Shown piece after piece: positions 1 through 13,079 of a stretch of DNA of 64,000 bases. Position 1 is the first letter of the stretch. Each line of letters opens with the position of its first letter. The position numbers were made by a program, and so were the translations under genes. Where the stretch lies: the NCBI GenBank assembly GCA_030544235.1, contig CM060461.1, positions 2,376,449 through 2,440,448 on the forward strand, read 5' to 3'. Below the pieces are notes generated by a model, which saw only the letters and a list, made by a program, of their open reading frames with translations, was not told the origin of the DNA and did no database searches. This stretch comes from Lepturacanthus savala. Its lineage: Eukaryota > Chordata > Actinopteri > Scombriformes > Trichiuridae.

Positions 1-350
1 ATTGGATCGGATTTTAGTTTTTGATCAAATCCTCAAAATAAAAATGAACCAAAAATCAGATTTCTTTATTGAATTTCTATAATAAAGCTAATAGATTGTG
101 TAAGTTAAAGTTAAAGCAGCAAATCTGGTCCAGCAGAGTAGGGAAATAAACATTTAATCATGAATGTTCATTATGTATTTGTAGCTACTTAGTCATTTTG
201 ATAGTAGGTTAATATAGATAATATACACTTACAGCCTGGGCTGCCTCCATAGAGGGATTAGAGGAGGAGTTTAGGTTTTACAGCTCCAGACACATTTGTT
301 TGGTCTGATATGGATCTTTGAACATTTTAGGTTGACCCCTGACCTAGAAT
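1..350 (+). mobile_element. dispersed repeat, copy cut by window start (same family as 18,488-19,305)
   Basis: Near-identical over most of its length to 18,940-19,300 (for example the AATAAACATTTAATCATGAA stretch). It ends at GTTGACCCCTGACCTAGA, which matches the right terminus of the other copy. Presumed hAT-type non-autonomous element. Confidence 0.6.
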
Positions 351-375
351 GAGCCTATTACCTGGATATGGAGCT

Positions 376-957
376 TGGATGTATTATAAACCTGGATATG
401 GTACCTCCTCTCTTTCTCCTAGTGGTCACTCCTGGTTCTGCAACAAAAATCCCATGGACCCAAAAATCATTTTTCCATAGACGTCAATAGTAAAAGAGAA
501 GCTGATAAACTGTCTCCAGGACACATCCAGCTATAACCTTGGTATTACTGATCTTTGGATTCTAGATATTTAAGTCATGGACTTTTTATCCATCAAAAAC
601 CTTATACGGCCAGAAAAGCTCTGGAAAAATCTCTGTTCCCTTTGTGATGTCACAGCTTTGCTGTCTTTTTTTTTTTAATTTACTTTTTTTCTCCTAACAG
701 TTTCTAATGTCATCTGCAAAATGAATTAAATGACTCAAAGAGTCACTCAAGAGTTTTTCTGTGATTTACACATTCTTATCACCCCGGGGCATGATGGAAG
801 GCCCCAGAGCATCATGGGAGGTGGCTCTACTGATCAGTCTCTATGGGTCACAGAACAAGGAAATAAACCCAGAAGTCAGGAACTTTTCCAGCATCTTCCA
901 CTGAAATAAACAGCGGCCATTTTTCAATTCGGTATCTGGCTCTATAATACATCCATG
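376..957 (-). mobile_element. TIR-flanked dispersed repeat (GGATGTATTATA family)
   Basis: Starts GGATGTATTATAAAC and ends TATAATACATCC, an inverted pair. The interior (GTGACCCATAGAGACTGATC in reverse) recurs at 57,812-58,507, 60,990-61,310 and 61,765-61,945. No coding capacity; superfamily not determined. Confidence 0.6.
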
Positions 958-2140
958 TTGTATATGGAAACAACTACATTAAGGGTTTAACATCTGCTCC
1001 AATGAGTCCTGCCATTGGCCTTAAAAATAGGATCATAATTAACCTTGGGTTTTTCCACTTCCACAATGATCTCTCGTCATCTGTGGTGATTCTATTTTGA
1101 GATCCTCTCATGGATAGATTATCAGAATAATAAGAAATTATAATACATTCATGGGAACATGGAACCTAATGACTTGTGAACTGTTGCCACTGGATATGGC
1201 GTAATGTTGATGTTGTTGTTTCATATATGATCAACATTGTTTTATTTTGAAAGGTGACTGAAGTTTTATGCTGAAACTGTACCTCATTTCCTGTCTGTTA
1301 TAACCCGATGAGCTAAGATTGATGTGGTTTAGAACCGGGCTCCTCAGCTGCCTAACAAAACAAGAACCAAGCCGTGTTGTTTAGGCCTCATAGTTTTACG
1401 TGAACGTTTTTTCTGTATGATCAGAGTCTGATTGAAAGAGTTAAATTCAAGCCCTTCAGATCATCATGGATGTTTTTGGTCCTTCAGGAATTTTGTAGTT
1501 CTGATGAATCATCTTCACATGAACAGCTGACGCTTTTATTTCAACCTGTGGTGAAGCATTGTGACTGTTGTTGAACAGGAACTAGAGTTAAAACAGACAC
1601 TGTGTCAAAGTTTCCAGCAGCACAGGGGCATGCTGGGTCCTTAAAAACCACAGAGCTCTCACTTACACACACATACACTAGCCTGATTCTCCTCTGACAC
1701 GTTGAGTGAACCAAATGAACAGTCCAAGTCTGTAAGAGGTTTAACTGACATTCAGATGATATCAGGAGAAACTCTGTCCTTTCAGGCATAGAAAGATAAA
1801 TATGATGATTTGTTCATAAATCATCAGGAACTGTGAAAAATGCCCCAAACAAATAAAGTAGAATATTATATGTCTTGTTTCAAGTTCAAAATTAAGCCAA
1901 AAATACTTAAAAAATACTTAATTTACCATCGTGTTAGACCAAGAAAAGCACCAAATTATCACATGGGATGCATTTTTTTGTTTAAAATTCTTGCTCCTTT
2001 GATCAAATAATCATCACTTTATCCAGAACTCATATCACACCAGAATAAACCTCAAAAAACAGCTGCAACTTCTCAGGAGCTACAGACTGGAAACTGAAAT
2101 CATCTTCTTATACTTCATTTAAATACACAAACACAGACGT
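958..2140. other. non-coding stretch, no feature recognised
   Basis: AT-rich sequence with many stops in all frames. I see no exon, RNA gene or clear repeat boundary. Confidence 0.5.
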
Positions 2141-2604
2141 GTGTGTGATGATGGTGATGATAACGGTGATGGTGATGATGGTGATGATGATGATGATGAT
2201 CATGGTGTGATGGTGGGGATGATGGTAATGATGACGGTGATGGTGAAGGTGATGACAGCAATGGTGATGATGATGGTGGTGATGGTGATGATGATGGTGT
2301 GATGGTGGGGATGATGGTGATGATGACAGTGATGATGATGGTGATGATGATGGTGATGGTGGTGTGATGGTGGGGATAATGGTGATGATGACGGTGATGA
2401 TGGTGATGATGATGATGATGATGGTGGTGGTGATGGTGATGACGCTGATGATGATGATGACGCTGATGATGATGGTGGTGATGATGATGATGATGGTGTG
2501 ATGATGGTAATGATGACAGTGATGATGATGATGTTGATGATAGTGATGATGACGGTGATAGTGATGATGATGATGGTGAAGATGATGGTGATGATGATGA
2601 TGGT
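2141..2604. repeat. GAT/GGT trinucleotide-type array
   Basis: Imperfect (GATGATGGTGAT)n over about 460 bases. The long His/Ser-rich reading frames across it on the minus strand are a by-product of the triplet repeat. Confidence 0.9.
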
Positions 2605-2628
2605 CTGTTCATAAATAGACTAATCAGT

Positions 2629-3240
2629 CAATTCAATTTATTTATATAGCCCAATATTACAACACAGTTGTCTCAAAGTGCTTCACAGAATTCAGTCCAA
2701 AGTGACTCAGACATCCCCCATCCTTAGTCTCTCCTTCTCGGCAAGGAAAAACTCCAAAACCCAGTGGGAAAGAAGAAACCTCGGGGAGAACCACAGTGAA
2801 GGAGAGATCCACTCCCATGGATGGACAGGCTATAGATCAGGGGTGGGCAATCCTGGTCCTGGAGGGCCGGTGTGGGTGCAGGATTTTGTTCCAACCAAGA
2901 AGTTACACACCTGATTCTACTAATGAAGGCCTTGGCAATGGTTCTAGAGGTTGATTAGTAGAATCAGGTGTGTTACTTCTTGGTCACCGGCCCTCCAGGA
3001 CCAGGATTGCCCACCCCTGCTATAGATGAACCAGGACTGACAGACATCCATCTGATGATGAAGTATTAGTCTGTAAAGATGTTTCACTCTGTAGAGATGC
3101 TGTAGGGTGGGTCCAACCAGGCAGGTGAAGGAGTACGTTCATCAGGGGCCTCAATGAGTCGCATCAGGAGTCGTCATCATTGGGCCTCATGTGCTTGAAC
3201 TGAAACCGTAGCAGGGAGAGGGACTCCGTGTGAATTAGTC
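2629..3240 (+). repeat. dispersed fish repeat (TCAATTTATTTATATAGC type) interrupted by a MITE
   Basis: Contains the stretch CAATTCAATTTATTTATATA and AAACTCCAAAACCCAGTGGG, familiar from teleost dispersed repeats. A related copy lies at 33,313-33,500. Interrupted by the palindromic element at 2,838-3,019. The right boundary is uncertain. Confidence 0.6.
2838..3019. mobile_element. 182-bp palindromic hAT-type MITE with 8-bp target duplication
   Basis: Terminal inverted repeats CAGGGGTGGGCAATCCTGGT and its complement ACCAGGATTGCCCACCCCTG. Flanked by perfect CTATAGAT direct repeats at 2,830-2,837 and 3,020-3,027. Almost the whole element folds on itself. Confidence 0.9.
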
Positions 3241-3559
3241 AGTCATTTAACAGTCAGTCAGCAGTCAGTAAAGTGACTGGCTGCTTCTCTTTTTATCTGC
3301 AGTGATGTAACAGCCCAGGCTGAGCTAATGATGTTCAGTCATGTGGTTTCTCCCTGTGAGAGAACAGCCTCCTGTCTGTGTTTTAGCTGATAATAACCTT
3401 GGTCTTCACATTATGAGGCTTTACTTCAAAATCTCCTTTTCAGTAGAACCTGCAGACATCACACTTTCCACTTATATTAGCTATTTCATATATTCTGAAG
3501 GTTCATTCATAAATGATACAGAGCCTGATTTATACTACATTTAATTCATAAAAACATGC

Positions 3560-3606
<47 letters not shown>

Positions 3607-4094
3607 GTATTTAGTGTTGTTTGGAGCAATAAAACAACAAAACTCCTTCTGTAAAAAACATTGACACAAAGATTTAAGCAGAACATTTCAGAAAATTTGT
3701 AATAGAATGTCTGCTATTTAAATTATTAAAATCAGATTTATTCTTTCATCAGACAAACTGATGAAACAGAAACTGATGAATCATCATTCACTAAATTCAT
3801 CTTGTTTCCTGGTTTAATTCATGACATCTCTTTAGTTTTTGTTTGTGTCGAGGACATTAAAGCAGAAGCTTGTTCCAGCTTTTCTGTGTCAGACGTGATA
3901 GTAAAAATAAAACAGACATCACTTTGGGCTTTGAGACGTCATTGTCTGGCATCTTTAGCAGATGGTTTGTAGCTTCAATGCTTGATTCATAAGGTTCTTT
4001 TATTATTTGTTTATTATTATTATTTGTTATATATTTGCCTGAAATTTCATTAATGATTACAATCATTTTGTATTTAGCTGTGACAGATGAAGCC
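3241..4094. other. non-coding stretch with poly(T) tract
   Basis: Poly(T) of about 44 bases at 3,560-3,603; otherwise nothing recognised. Confidence 0.5.
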
Positions 4095-4865
4095 CTGAAA
4101 CAGCTTCTTTCACCCCCTCCTGGCTCCTATCAACAGGTATTTCAGCTCAGGATTTGACAGTATTCCATAATTCCTCTGCATTTCTTGGTTTTGTTTCAGA
4201 AACTTTTTTGACATCACCTCACAAGTTTTTAACAGGATTAATGTCCAGGGATTGGGTTGGTCACTCCAGAACTTTAATTTTGTTGGTCTGGAACCATGCT
4301 GCTGGTTTACTGGTGTGTTTGGGGTCGTTGTCTTGTTGAAACTCACATTTCAAGTCATCAGCAAGACTTCAGCATAAGGCAACATGACTTCAAGTATTTT
4401 GATATAGGCAAACTGATCCATGATCCCTGGTATGTGATAAATCATCATCACATATCATAATGCTGCACTGTCTTCAGAGTGAACTGTGGCTTGAATTCAG
4501 TGTTTTTTGGTTGTCTGACAAACTGCCTGTGGTGCCTGAATCCAAAAAGAACAATATGAGTTCCTCAACATGTTTCACCATTTCTCTTTATGCCAGTTGA
4601 TGTGTTCTTTGGAAAATTGTAAGCTCTTTTTTTTTTTTTTAAGAGTAGAACTTTGCGGGAGCCTCTTGCTCATAGATTAGCATCACACAGACGTCTTCTA
4701 ATGGTCACAGTACTCACCGGTACCTTCAGTCTGTCTCAGATCCTCCTGGAGCTGATCATTGGCTGAGTCTTTGCTGGTTTTGATGATTCTTCCATCCATT
4801 TGAATAGTAGAAGCATTTATAATTAACCAAATAGCTTGAAAATCGATCAAAAATTCAGTGAGACA
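4095..4865 (-). pseudogene. degenerate Tc1-like transposase remnant
   Basis: Read on the minus strand, the sequence gives broken but recognisable C-terminal Tc1 motifs around 4,110-4,345: HTSKPAAWFQTNKIK-like, then a degraded PDxNPxxNLW block. Many stops and frameshifts. Part of its outer end resembles 22,540-22,600. Confidence 0.6.
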
Positions 4866-4878
4866 CATACACATATAT

Positions 4879-5867
4879 TAGTGCTGTCAGTCGATTAAAA
4901 AAAATAATCAAATTAATTACAGGATTTTGTAATTAATTACTGTAATCGAATTAATCACATTTTATTGTTATATCTGCTAAAGGTCTCCTGATAAAGATTT
5001 TAAATTCTAGGATATTAACAAATTACAGTGCATGACTAATCAATTGAATATAGTAAGAAGAGAAGATCTGAAATCCAATTTTTATTAGTGAACTGTGCTT
5101 CATAAATGAAATCCAAAAGTAAAGGTCCAGCACATTAAACCAGTTAGGCCAGGTGCATTATTCATAAATGTAAAACAAATACAGTAATACAGTTAAATAA
5201 ATAAAATAAAGCTGTCTTCAAAAATGTATAACAAATTCAGCGATTCAGTTAAATAAATACAACTCTGAAATAAAATAAGGCTGTCTCAAATAGGCACTGA
5301 AACTCAATATAGCAATTCAACAATGAATAATAGAAGTCGTATATTTTGCGCTGCATTGTACCAACATAATTTTGCTCGGTGAGAGCAAACACGTGTGGTT
5401 TGAACCAATCAGAATTAGCGATGCTGATAACGTGACCACATGTCCATCGGCCAACCAGAAACTCATTTGTTCAGCTCGGCTCGTCTCGTCTCGCGTTGCT
5501 TATCAACCAGAGACGCGCTCAGACTTGTCGCTCCGTGCCAAACGGCACAGACACTGAAACAGCGTAGATTACACTGAAACGAGCACACTGGGATTGTTGC
5601 AGCACTCAGATAATGTAACTAATGTGACTTTAGTTCATCGTTTTCTTTATTTAACATGGGAGTTTGACAGGGAGCTTCTCCTTTTTTAACGGAACGCCGT
5701 TCCAGTCGTGAATCTTTTAACGGAATGTAGTTCCGGACAGTTCCGGCTCACTTTCACCCCTGAGCTCGTCACCGTTGATACTCATAATTAATTGCGTTAC
5801 ATTTTTTAACGCGTTAAATTGCGGCGTAATTAATTAATCGAATTAACGCGTTAAAATGACAGCTCTA
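4879..5867 (+). mobile_element. hAT-type non-autonomous element, family A, copy 1
   Basis: Starts TAGTGCTGTCAGTCGATTAA and ends TTAAAATGACAGCTCTA (inverted TAG-GCTGTCA ends, fitting the hAT YARNG rule). Flanks ACATATAT / ATATATAT agree at 7 of 8 bases. Internal core 5,340-5,690 is shared with family B. No transposase. Confidence 0.8.
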
Positions 5868-7555
5868 ATATATATATATATATATTTCAATTACGTATTT
5901 AATTACACAGACTCAGGAGTATATGTATCAGAAATGTTGGGTCTGTTGCTTTTCTATGACTATACTACACCTACTGATACATTATTTTCCATGTCGTAAT
6001 AAAAAAAGTTTTTTACCAAAATCAATGACTGATCTGGTAGGTCATGTTGGAATGCTGGTATTTCAAACACAACTGTATATACTGTACTTTTTGAGGTACT
6101 TGTATTTTGAGTATTTCTGTCTAAATTTTTTTCATTCTTAGTTCCTTCAGATGCAGATTTGACTCAATGATAAGCAGAAGTTTTAAAATCCAACACTTTA
6201 AAGATGAAACCAGTGGTTTGAACCTTTGAGAATTTGTCTTACAAACAGCAGAGTGTAGTCGACTCACACGTCTATGATTGTACAACAAATACCGATTCAC
6301 CCTTTAAGCCTCTCTCAGGACCCCTCACATTTATCTGCTGGCCCTTTGGAGGGGCCCAACCCCTAGGTTGGACACCCCACTGTGTATATACAGTCATTAT
6401 TGGAAGTTTAGCTGATGAGACTAATTAGAATGTTTCTTATTATTTGAATTAGAGTTTTCAACTGTTTATATCCCCATAAATTGGCATATTGACAAATTGC
6501 TTAAATTTAAAAAAAAATCTATCAATCTAAAAATTCTACAATTGAATGTATGACTTTCATTAGACAGAATGATGTACAGAGTTTAACTCTAGAATACAAC
6601 ATTAATAGCTCATCTGTGGCGTTTTCACCTGGTAATTTCCCCTTACATGGAAAAGGACCTCTGGGATTTTATTTAATGTTTTTTTTTTTTATTTATTGCA
6701 AAATGAAGCAATTTAATGACCTTTCACAACCTTCCTTTATAAACGCGTAAGGGCCAACTAGTGTTTTTTGAAAGTTTGACCAGATATCTTTTGCTGTTTA
6801 TTTAGAAAAGAAGGTGCAATTCTTGCCCTAATTTCATTACTATCCAAATACCTTTCCCGTTAACTAAAACATAGTGTTGAAATAGAGACTAAATAGCTTT
6901 CTGAAAATATATATTTTATCATCACTATGCTATTACAATCTACTTTAAAATTGTCTATGACAGGGTTGACGTATTTTGCCGTTTGCATGGACATTATCTG
7001 CTTGTAGTTAATCTATAAAAAGTGCGGGAGCTTGACCAACATGCATTTCTAACACTACAACATCTATTTAATACAATGAATGTGAAGTTAAATGGAAAAT
7101 CTCCTCTTTTTTGGAGGGAATTGGGGAAGTCTCAAAGGTACCGTATGTTGATATTGACTCATATTAAATCAGTTAAATCAGCTCCTGTTATATATCGTTG
7201 GTGCGGTAGCAGATTTCAGAGAGAAACCCGACACATGTCAATAAGAAAACAGAAGCTTCACACGCGTGACCAGCATTCTGTGTGTGTGTGTGCGTTCCTC
7301 GTCTGTCTTTGTGGGGACCTGAGGGAAACGGGACATGTTGGGACACTAGCTTGTCTAGAGACCTGTTTGAGAGACCTGGTTTTGTGACGGTTCCGGTCTC
7401 AGTGAAGAGCTGCATTGAGTCAGTGGAGTCGACGTCCCCACTCAGACACATTTTCCAGTAGCTGTGTGTGGACAGGTGGTTGACTCTCCCTGGCTCTCAC
7501 ACATTCCCAGCAGAGGTTTGGCCGGAGTCGGGTTTCTCTTCATAACAGCAGCTTG
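5868..7555. other. non-coding stretch, several weak ORFs
   Basis: Short TA tract, then AT-rich sequence. ORFs of up to about 120 codons show no motif I recognise. A short TG run is at 7,278-7,292. Confidence 0.4.
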
Positions 7556-7780
7556 TTCCTACTACTGCTAACGCTACTGCTAACGCTGCTGCTAACACTG
7601 CTGCTAACACCGCTACTGCTGCTGGTAACACTGCTACTGCTGTTGGTAACACTGCTGCTAACACTGCTGCTAACACTGCTACTGCTGCTGGTAACGCTGC
7701 TACTGCTGTTGGTAACACTGCTGCTAACACTGCTGCTAACACTGCTACTACTGCTAACAGTGCTGTTGCTAACACTGCGG
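7556..7780. repeat. 12-bp minisatellite (ACTGCTGCTAAC)n
   Basis: About 18 imperfect copies. Because 12 is a multiple of 3, all frames stay open (Leu-, Ser- or Ala/Val-rich); these are not genes. Confidence 0.9.
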
Positions 7781-9230
7781 CAGAACATAGAACAGATCAG
7801 ACTTCTTCAGATCAGATTATTCGATTTTTTTTAACTTTCCTTACGATTTGCAAAAGAACTCAACGGCAAAATCAAGATTTAACATTATCGTTAAAGTTTG
7901 TGACTTCATAAAAAGTAAATAGCAAAAAAAATCACCTGTAAAATAAATAAACAAATAAATAAATCAACCATGATCCGCCCAGATATTATAATAAATAACA
8001 GCAAAACATTTATGTGTGCGTGCGTGCGTGTCTCTGTGTTGAGAGGATTTCGGAGGCTGAGAAATGACGTGGTGTCGCTCCGACCTTTCAGCAGCTCGAC
8101 AAATATAGAAGCTGATCCTGTCTGCAGCTTCCTGGAGCCGCCCACAACAACAACTGCTGTTATCACGGAATGTCCTCACCGTTAGCTACTACTGTACAAT
8201 AAAATAAAACACCAAGAAAATACCTGATACAGCTAAATGTCACATTATATCAGAACCTTTAAAACCCAACACTTTGATTTGAATCTTTATTATCAAACAT
8301 GTATGTGAGCACTGAACAGTTTATTACTGTTTCCAAAGAAATAAACCCCAAAAATACATCCTCTTTTTTCCCCTTTCCTCCTTTTCCTTTTTTCATCTTG
8401 AATGAATGAATGAAGTTTATTCAGTCATGACATCACAAAAACAAGAACAGCACTAGAAAACCATCTTGCAGCACTGACATTTCACACAAAACCAATAATC
8501 ATGTGTTGAACGGTGACTGAAAAGACCAGAAGCAAACTGCTTATTAAAGCCTGTCCTAAATTATCAACTTTTCCAACCTTTATGGCTACAAATTTCCAGA
8601 AAAGCAAAGAAACAACAAAGAGCAAAAAACAACATTAAAAAATCAAGAGAGCAACAACAGAAAAACAGTAAAACAGCAGAATGGCAATGAAACATTAACA
8701 GATAATCAGTTGCACTTATGTTCCAAAAATATCTTTACAAACCATTTTCTTAAGACCCAAAAGAGAATGACATGTTTTTAAATGAATGAATGTCCGTCCA
8801 GAATTTAACTTAAATAATGACACGTCTCCTTTTCATACCTTTTTTTTTAGCTTTTTGTTCAGTAAATTTACAAACACACTTGAGATTATAGAGTCTCCTG
8901 AATTGAATTCCATTAGGAGGTTCTGTACGTTTTCTTCTCATGTCTTCACTCAGATGTCTTGTTTCTCTGGGTCTTTTGTTGTCATGGTGATGAGGTTCAG
9001 GTACGAGGACATCCACTTCCTGTCTGTGTTCAGCTCACCTGTGGCTCGTAGGAGCCTGTCTCCCTGTCTCCCTCTGTGTCTTCCTGACCTCCTCCTCCCT
9101 GACTACTACTCCTCATCATCCTACTAATCCTCATCCTCCTCCTCCTCATTGCTCCTCCTCCTCCTCCTCCTCACTACTACTACTCCTCCTCCTCCATGGA
9201 CATCGTCAGCTATTTCATGCACCACAGAGA
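7781..9230. other. non-coding stretch
   Basis: Contains (TGCG)n near 8,014-8,030, a GAATGAATGAATGAAG stretch at 8,399 that may be the end of a LINE-like element, and CTC-rich tracts at 9,095-9,195. No supported gene. Confidence 0.4.
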
Positions 9231-11342
9231 GGACATGTCCAGTAGTCCGTTATTCTCTACCATATCTATCCTGTAGGAGACATGTCAGTTATCCTGTCTC
9301 TGTCCTGTAGGAGACATGTCAGTTGTCGCTATCCTGTAGGAGACATGTCAGTTATTCTGTCTCTGTCCTGTAGGAGACATGTCAGTTATCCTGTCTCTGT
9401 CCTGTAGGAGACATGTCTGTTGTCTCTGTCCTGTAGGAGACATGTCAGTTATATTGTCTCTATCCTGTAGGAGACATGTCAGTTATTCTGTCTCTGTCCT
9501 GTAGGAGACATGTCTGTTGTCGCTATCCTTGTAGGAGACATGTCAGTTATCCTGTCTCTGTCCTGTAGGAGACATGTCAGTTGTCGCTATCCTGTAGGAG
9601 ACATGTCAGTTATTCTGTCTCTGTCCTGTAGGAGACATGTCAGTTATTCTGTCTCTGTCCTGTAGGAGACATGTCAGTTATCCTGTCTCTGTCCTGTAGG
9701 AGACATGTCTGTTGTCTCTGTCCTGTAGGAGACATGTCAGTTATATTGTCTCTATCCTGTAGGAGACATGCCAGTTATTCTGTCTCTGTCCTGTAGGAGA
9801 CATGTCAGTTATATTGTCTCTATCCTGTAGGAGACATGTCAGTTATCCTGTCTCTGTCCTGTAGGAGACATGTCAGTTATCCTGTCTCTGTCCTGTAGGA
9901 GACATGGCAGTTATCCTGTCTCTGTCCTGTAGGAGACATGTCAGTTATCCTGTCTCTGTCCTGTAGGAGACATGTCAGTTATTCTGTCTCTGTCCTGTAG
10001 GAGACATGTCAGTTATATTGTCTCTATCCTGTAGGAGACATGTCAGTTATCCTGTCTCTGTCCTGTAGGAGACATGGCAGTTATCCTGTTTCTGTCCTGT
10101 AAGAGACATGTCAGTTATATTGTTTCTGTCCTGTAGGAGACATGTCAGTTATCCTGTCTCTGTCCTGTAGGAGACATGGCAGTTATCCTGTCTCTGTCCT
10201 GTAGGAGACATGTCAGTTATCCTGTCTCTGTCCTGTAGGAGACATGTCAGTTATTCTGTCTCTGTCCTGTAGGAGACATGTCAGTTATATTGTCTCTATC
10301 CTGTAGGAGACATGTCAGTTATCCTGTCTCTGTCCTGTAGGAGACATGGCAGTTATCCTGTTTCTGTCCTGTAAGAGACATGTCAGTTATATTGTTTCTG
10401 TCCTGTAGGAGACATGTCAGTTATATTGTCTCTGTCCTGTAGGAGACATGTCAGTTATATTGTCTCTGTCCTGTAGGAGACATGTTAGTTATCCTGTCTC
10501 TGTTCTGTAGGAGACATGTCAGTTATCCTGTCTCTGTCCTGTAGGAGACATGTCAGATATCCTGTTTCTGTCCTGTAGGAGACATGTCAGTTATATTGTC
10601 TCTGTCCTGTAGGAGACATGTCAGTTATCCTGTCTCTGTCCTGTAGGAGACATGTCAGTTATCCTGTCTCTGTTCTGTGGGAGACATGTCAGTTATCCTG
10701 TCTCTGTCCTGTAGGAGACATGTCAGTTATTCTGTCTCTGTCCTGTAGGAGACATGTCAGTTATCCTGTCTCTGTCCTGTAGGAGACATGGCAGTTATCC
10801 TGTTTCTGTCCTGTAAGAGACATGTCAGTTATATTGTTTCTGTCCTGTAGGAGACATGTCAGTTATATTGTCTCTGTCCTGTAGGAGACATGTCAGTTAT
10901 ATTGTCTCTGTCCTGTAGGAGACATGTTAGTTATCCTGTCTCTGTTCTGTAGGAGACATGTCAGTTATCCTGTCTCTGTCCTGTAGGAGACATGTCAGAT
11001 ATCCTGTTTCTGTCCTGTAGGAGACATGTCAGTTATATTGTCTCTGTCCTGTAGGAGACATGTCAGTTATCCTGTCTCTGTCCTGTAGGAGACATGTCAG
11101 TTATCCTGTCTCTGTTCTGTGGGAGACATGTCAGTTATCCTGTCTCTGTTCTGTAGGAGACATGTCAGTTATCCTGTCTCTGTCCTGTAGGAGACATGGC
11201 AGTTATCCTGTTTCTGTCCTGTAGGAGACATGTCAGTTATATTGTCTCTGTCCTGTAGGAGACATGTCAGTTATATTGTCTCTGTCCTGTAGGAGACATG
11301 TCAGTTATCCTGTCTCTATCCTGTAGGAGACATATCTGTTAT
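9231..11342. repeat. 34-bp minisatellite, about 60 units, with higher-order duplications
   Basis: Unit CCTGTCTCTGTCCTGTAGGA plus GACATGTCAGTTAT, with variants TATTG/TTCTG and GGCAG. The rare variant GTAAGAGACATG recurs near 10,101, 10,373 and 10,815, separated by 272 (8 units) and 442 (13 units) bases, showing block duplications. Confidence 0.95.
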
Positions 11343-11520
11343 TCAACAAAAAAAAAATCAACTACAATAAAACTACATACAACAAAGAAAGAAACCAGAT
11401 TTATAAAGGAAGTTCTGCTTTAAGGAACAAAAGTACCTGAAGTACTTTTACTTCCAGCTGTGTGTTAATTATGAAATGTAACAGGACAGAACTGATGTTG
11501 CAGCTCATTAATAAATCCAC

Positions 11521-12176
11521 TAAACCACGTGTCCAACCCAAGGCACTGGGGCCCAAATCTGGGCTGCCACCTCATTTTCTGTGGCCCCTTAAGAGCTTCA
11601 CAGACTAGTGTGATTTATTGAGAGATGGGAAAATGAATAAATGTTTGAACTTCATAGGGCGAGCCTGTCATGTCTCTATAAGATATCATGGTGCATTTAA
11701 GAGCACTGTGTTAACTCCAATATCCATTCTCTATTGGCCACCAAGGTCTTTTTAAAACAGGAAAGTTTCCTTATTTTCTCCTTGTTAAAACACATCTGTC
11801 CTCACTCTCTTGTCTTGTACAGCAGTGTTTTATAATCACATAGCAACGTAAAAACCAGAGATTCTAATCTTTGAAACATCCATTAAATAAATCAAATAGT
11901 TAATAGTGGTTATCAGCATGTTCTTGTATGAGCATTTTTAATCATAACAATATAACATTATTTTTACATTGGCTTATTCTTTTTTAAAAATTCTATTAAA
12001 TGGCAGTAAACTGTCACCAGCAACTAATTAATTATTAGTTATATTTATTTAGACATTATTATGAATGGAGAGGCAGTTATGTAACATGACAACATTTATA
12101 TGATCTTTATAATTGGTCCTTTGAAGGGAAACCAGAACACTGATGTGACCCAGGATCAAACTGAGTTTGACTCCTC
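11521..12176 (+). mobile_element. hAT-type element, family C, diverged copy
   Basis: Starts near GTCCAACCCAAGGCACTGGG and ends CTGAGTTTGACTCCTC; the same order of blocks occurs in the other family C copies. Diverged, ends not exact. Confidence 0.65.
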
Positions 12177-12266
12177 GGCACTAAACAGAAATAATAAGGT
12201 GTAAATATTCACATCCTGATGCACGGCGTCTTACTGCATTTTAATCTGCAAAAAAATGTAATCAAG

Positions 12267-12299
<33 letters not shown>

Positions 12300-12478
12300 C
12301 GAGTGTGTGTGTGTGTGTGTATGAGCGTGAGCGAGTGTTTTTACATCCAGACAAATGCTGAATGATCCCAGCACAATCAGGCCCAGTGAAAGCACCATCT
12401 GTTTACTGGAGACTCTATGTCATGCACAGACGGAGCTTCTGTTCTACACTTAACATTGATTTACTGTCTCACACACAT

Positions 12479-12516
<38 letters not shown>

Positions 12517-13079
12517 CACTCTCACACAGCTCTGAGTGTATTAAAATCTGTTGAAGGAAAAAAGGTTAAATAAAAATTCCTTCAGATAAAGAAGTTGTGA
12601 CACATCAAGGTGAAGAGGTGAAGGTGCAGATGAACATGTTTTATTTCTATATACTATAGTAGGAAGTCTGCTTTTGAATTCAATTACAGAAGTGAAGTGT
12701 TGACACCTGAACGCAGATGAGATCAGCATGGTGAAATCTGAGAAATCCTACTTACTGATGAGATTACTGTAACATGGAATACATCCTTTGCAGGCATCCA
12801 CATTAATATAGAGTGAGCCAGGCTACAATTGATGCTGAAAGTGCAGATCTACATATCCATTTTTAAAATGTGGTGATAGGCCAAGTAAAACCAAACTTAT
12901 AATAAATGTCTTTGTACTTTTTCCCTCTATACTTTCTGATATAGAGCCTGTGATATGGAGCTTTACACTGTATTGAAATTGCTGCTTCAGGATAGTGCTG
13001 TGATACTGAAGTATGGGGTTTTAAAATGTAATTATGTTTTAAATATCTATCAAAATCCACAAAAAGGATATACCATTGT
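12177..13079. other. non-coding stretch with microsatellites
   Basis: (GT)n at 12,270-12,321 and (CA)n at 12,484-12,510. No exon seen. Confidence 0.5.

Noticed and set aside
2115..2612. 165-codon Ser/His-rich open reading frame on the minus strand
   Set aside because: By-product of a GAT/GGT triplet array; composition explains the lack of stops.
7556..7788. Leu-rich membrane-like peptide
   Set aside because: All three frames and both strands are open because the unit is 12 bp; no conserved start.
9231..11342. Regular repeats resembling a CRISPR array
   Set aside because: Units are contiguous 34-bp tandem copies with no unique spacers, in an intron-rich vertebrate locus.
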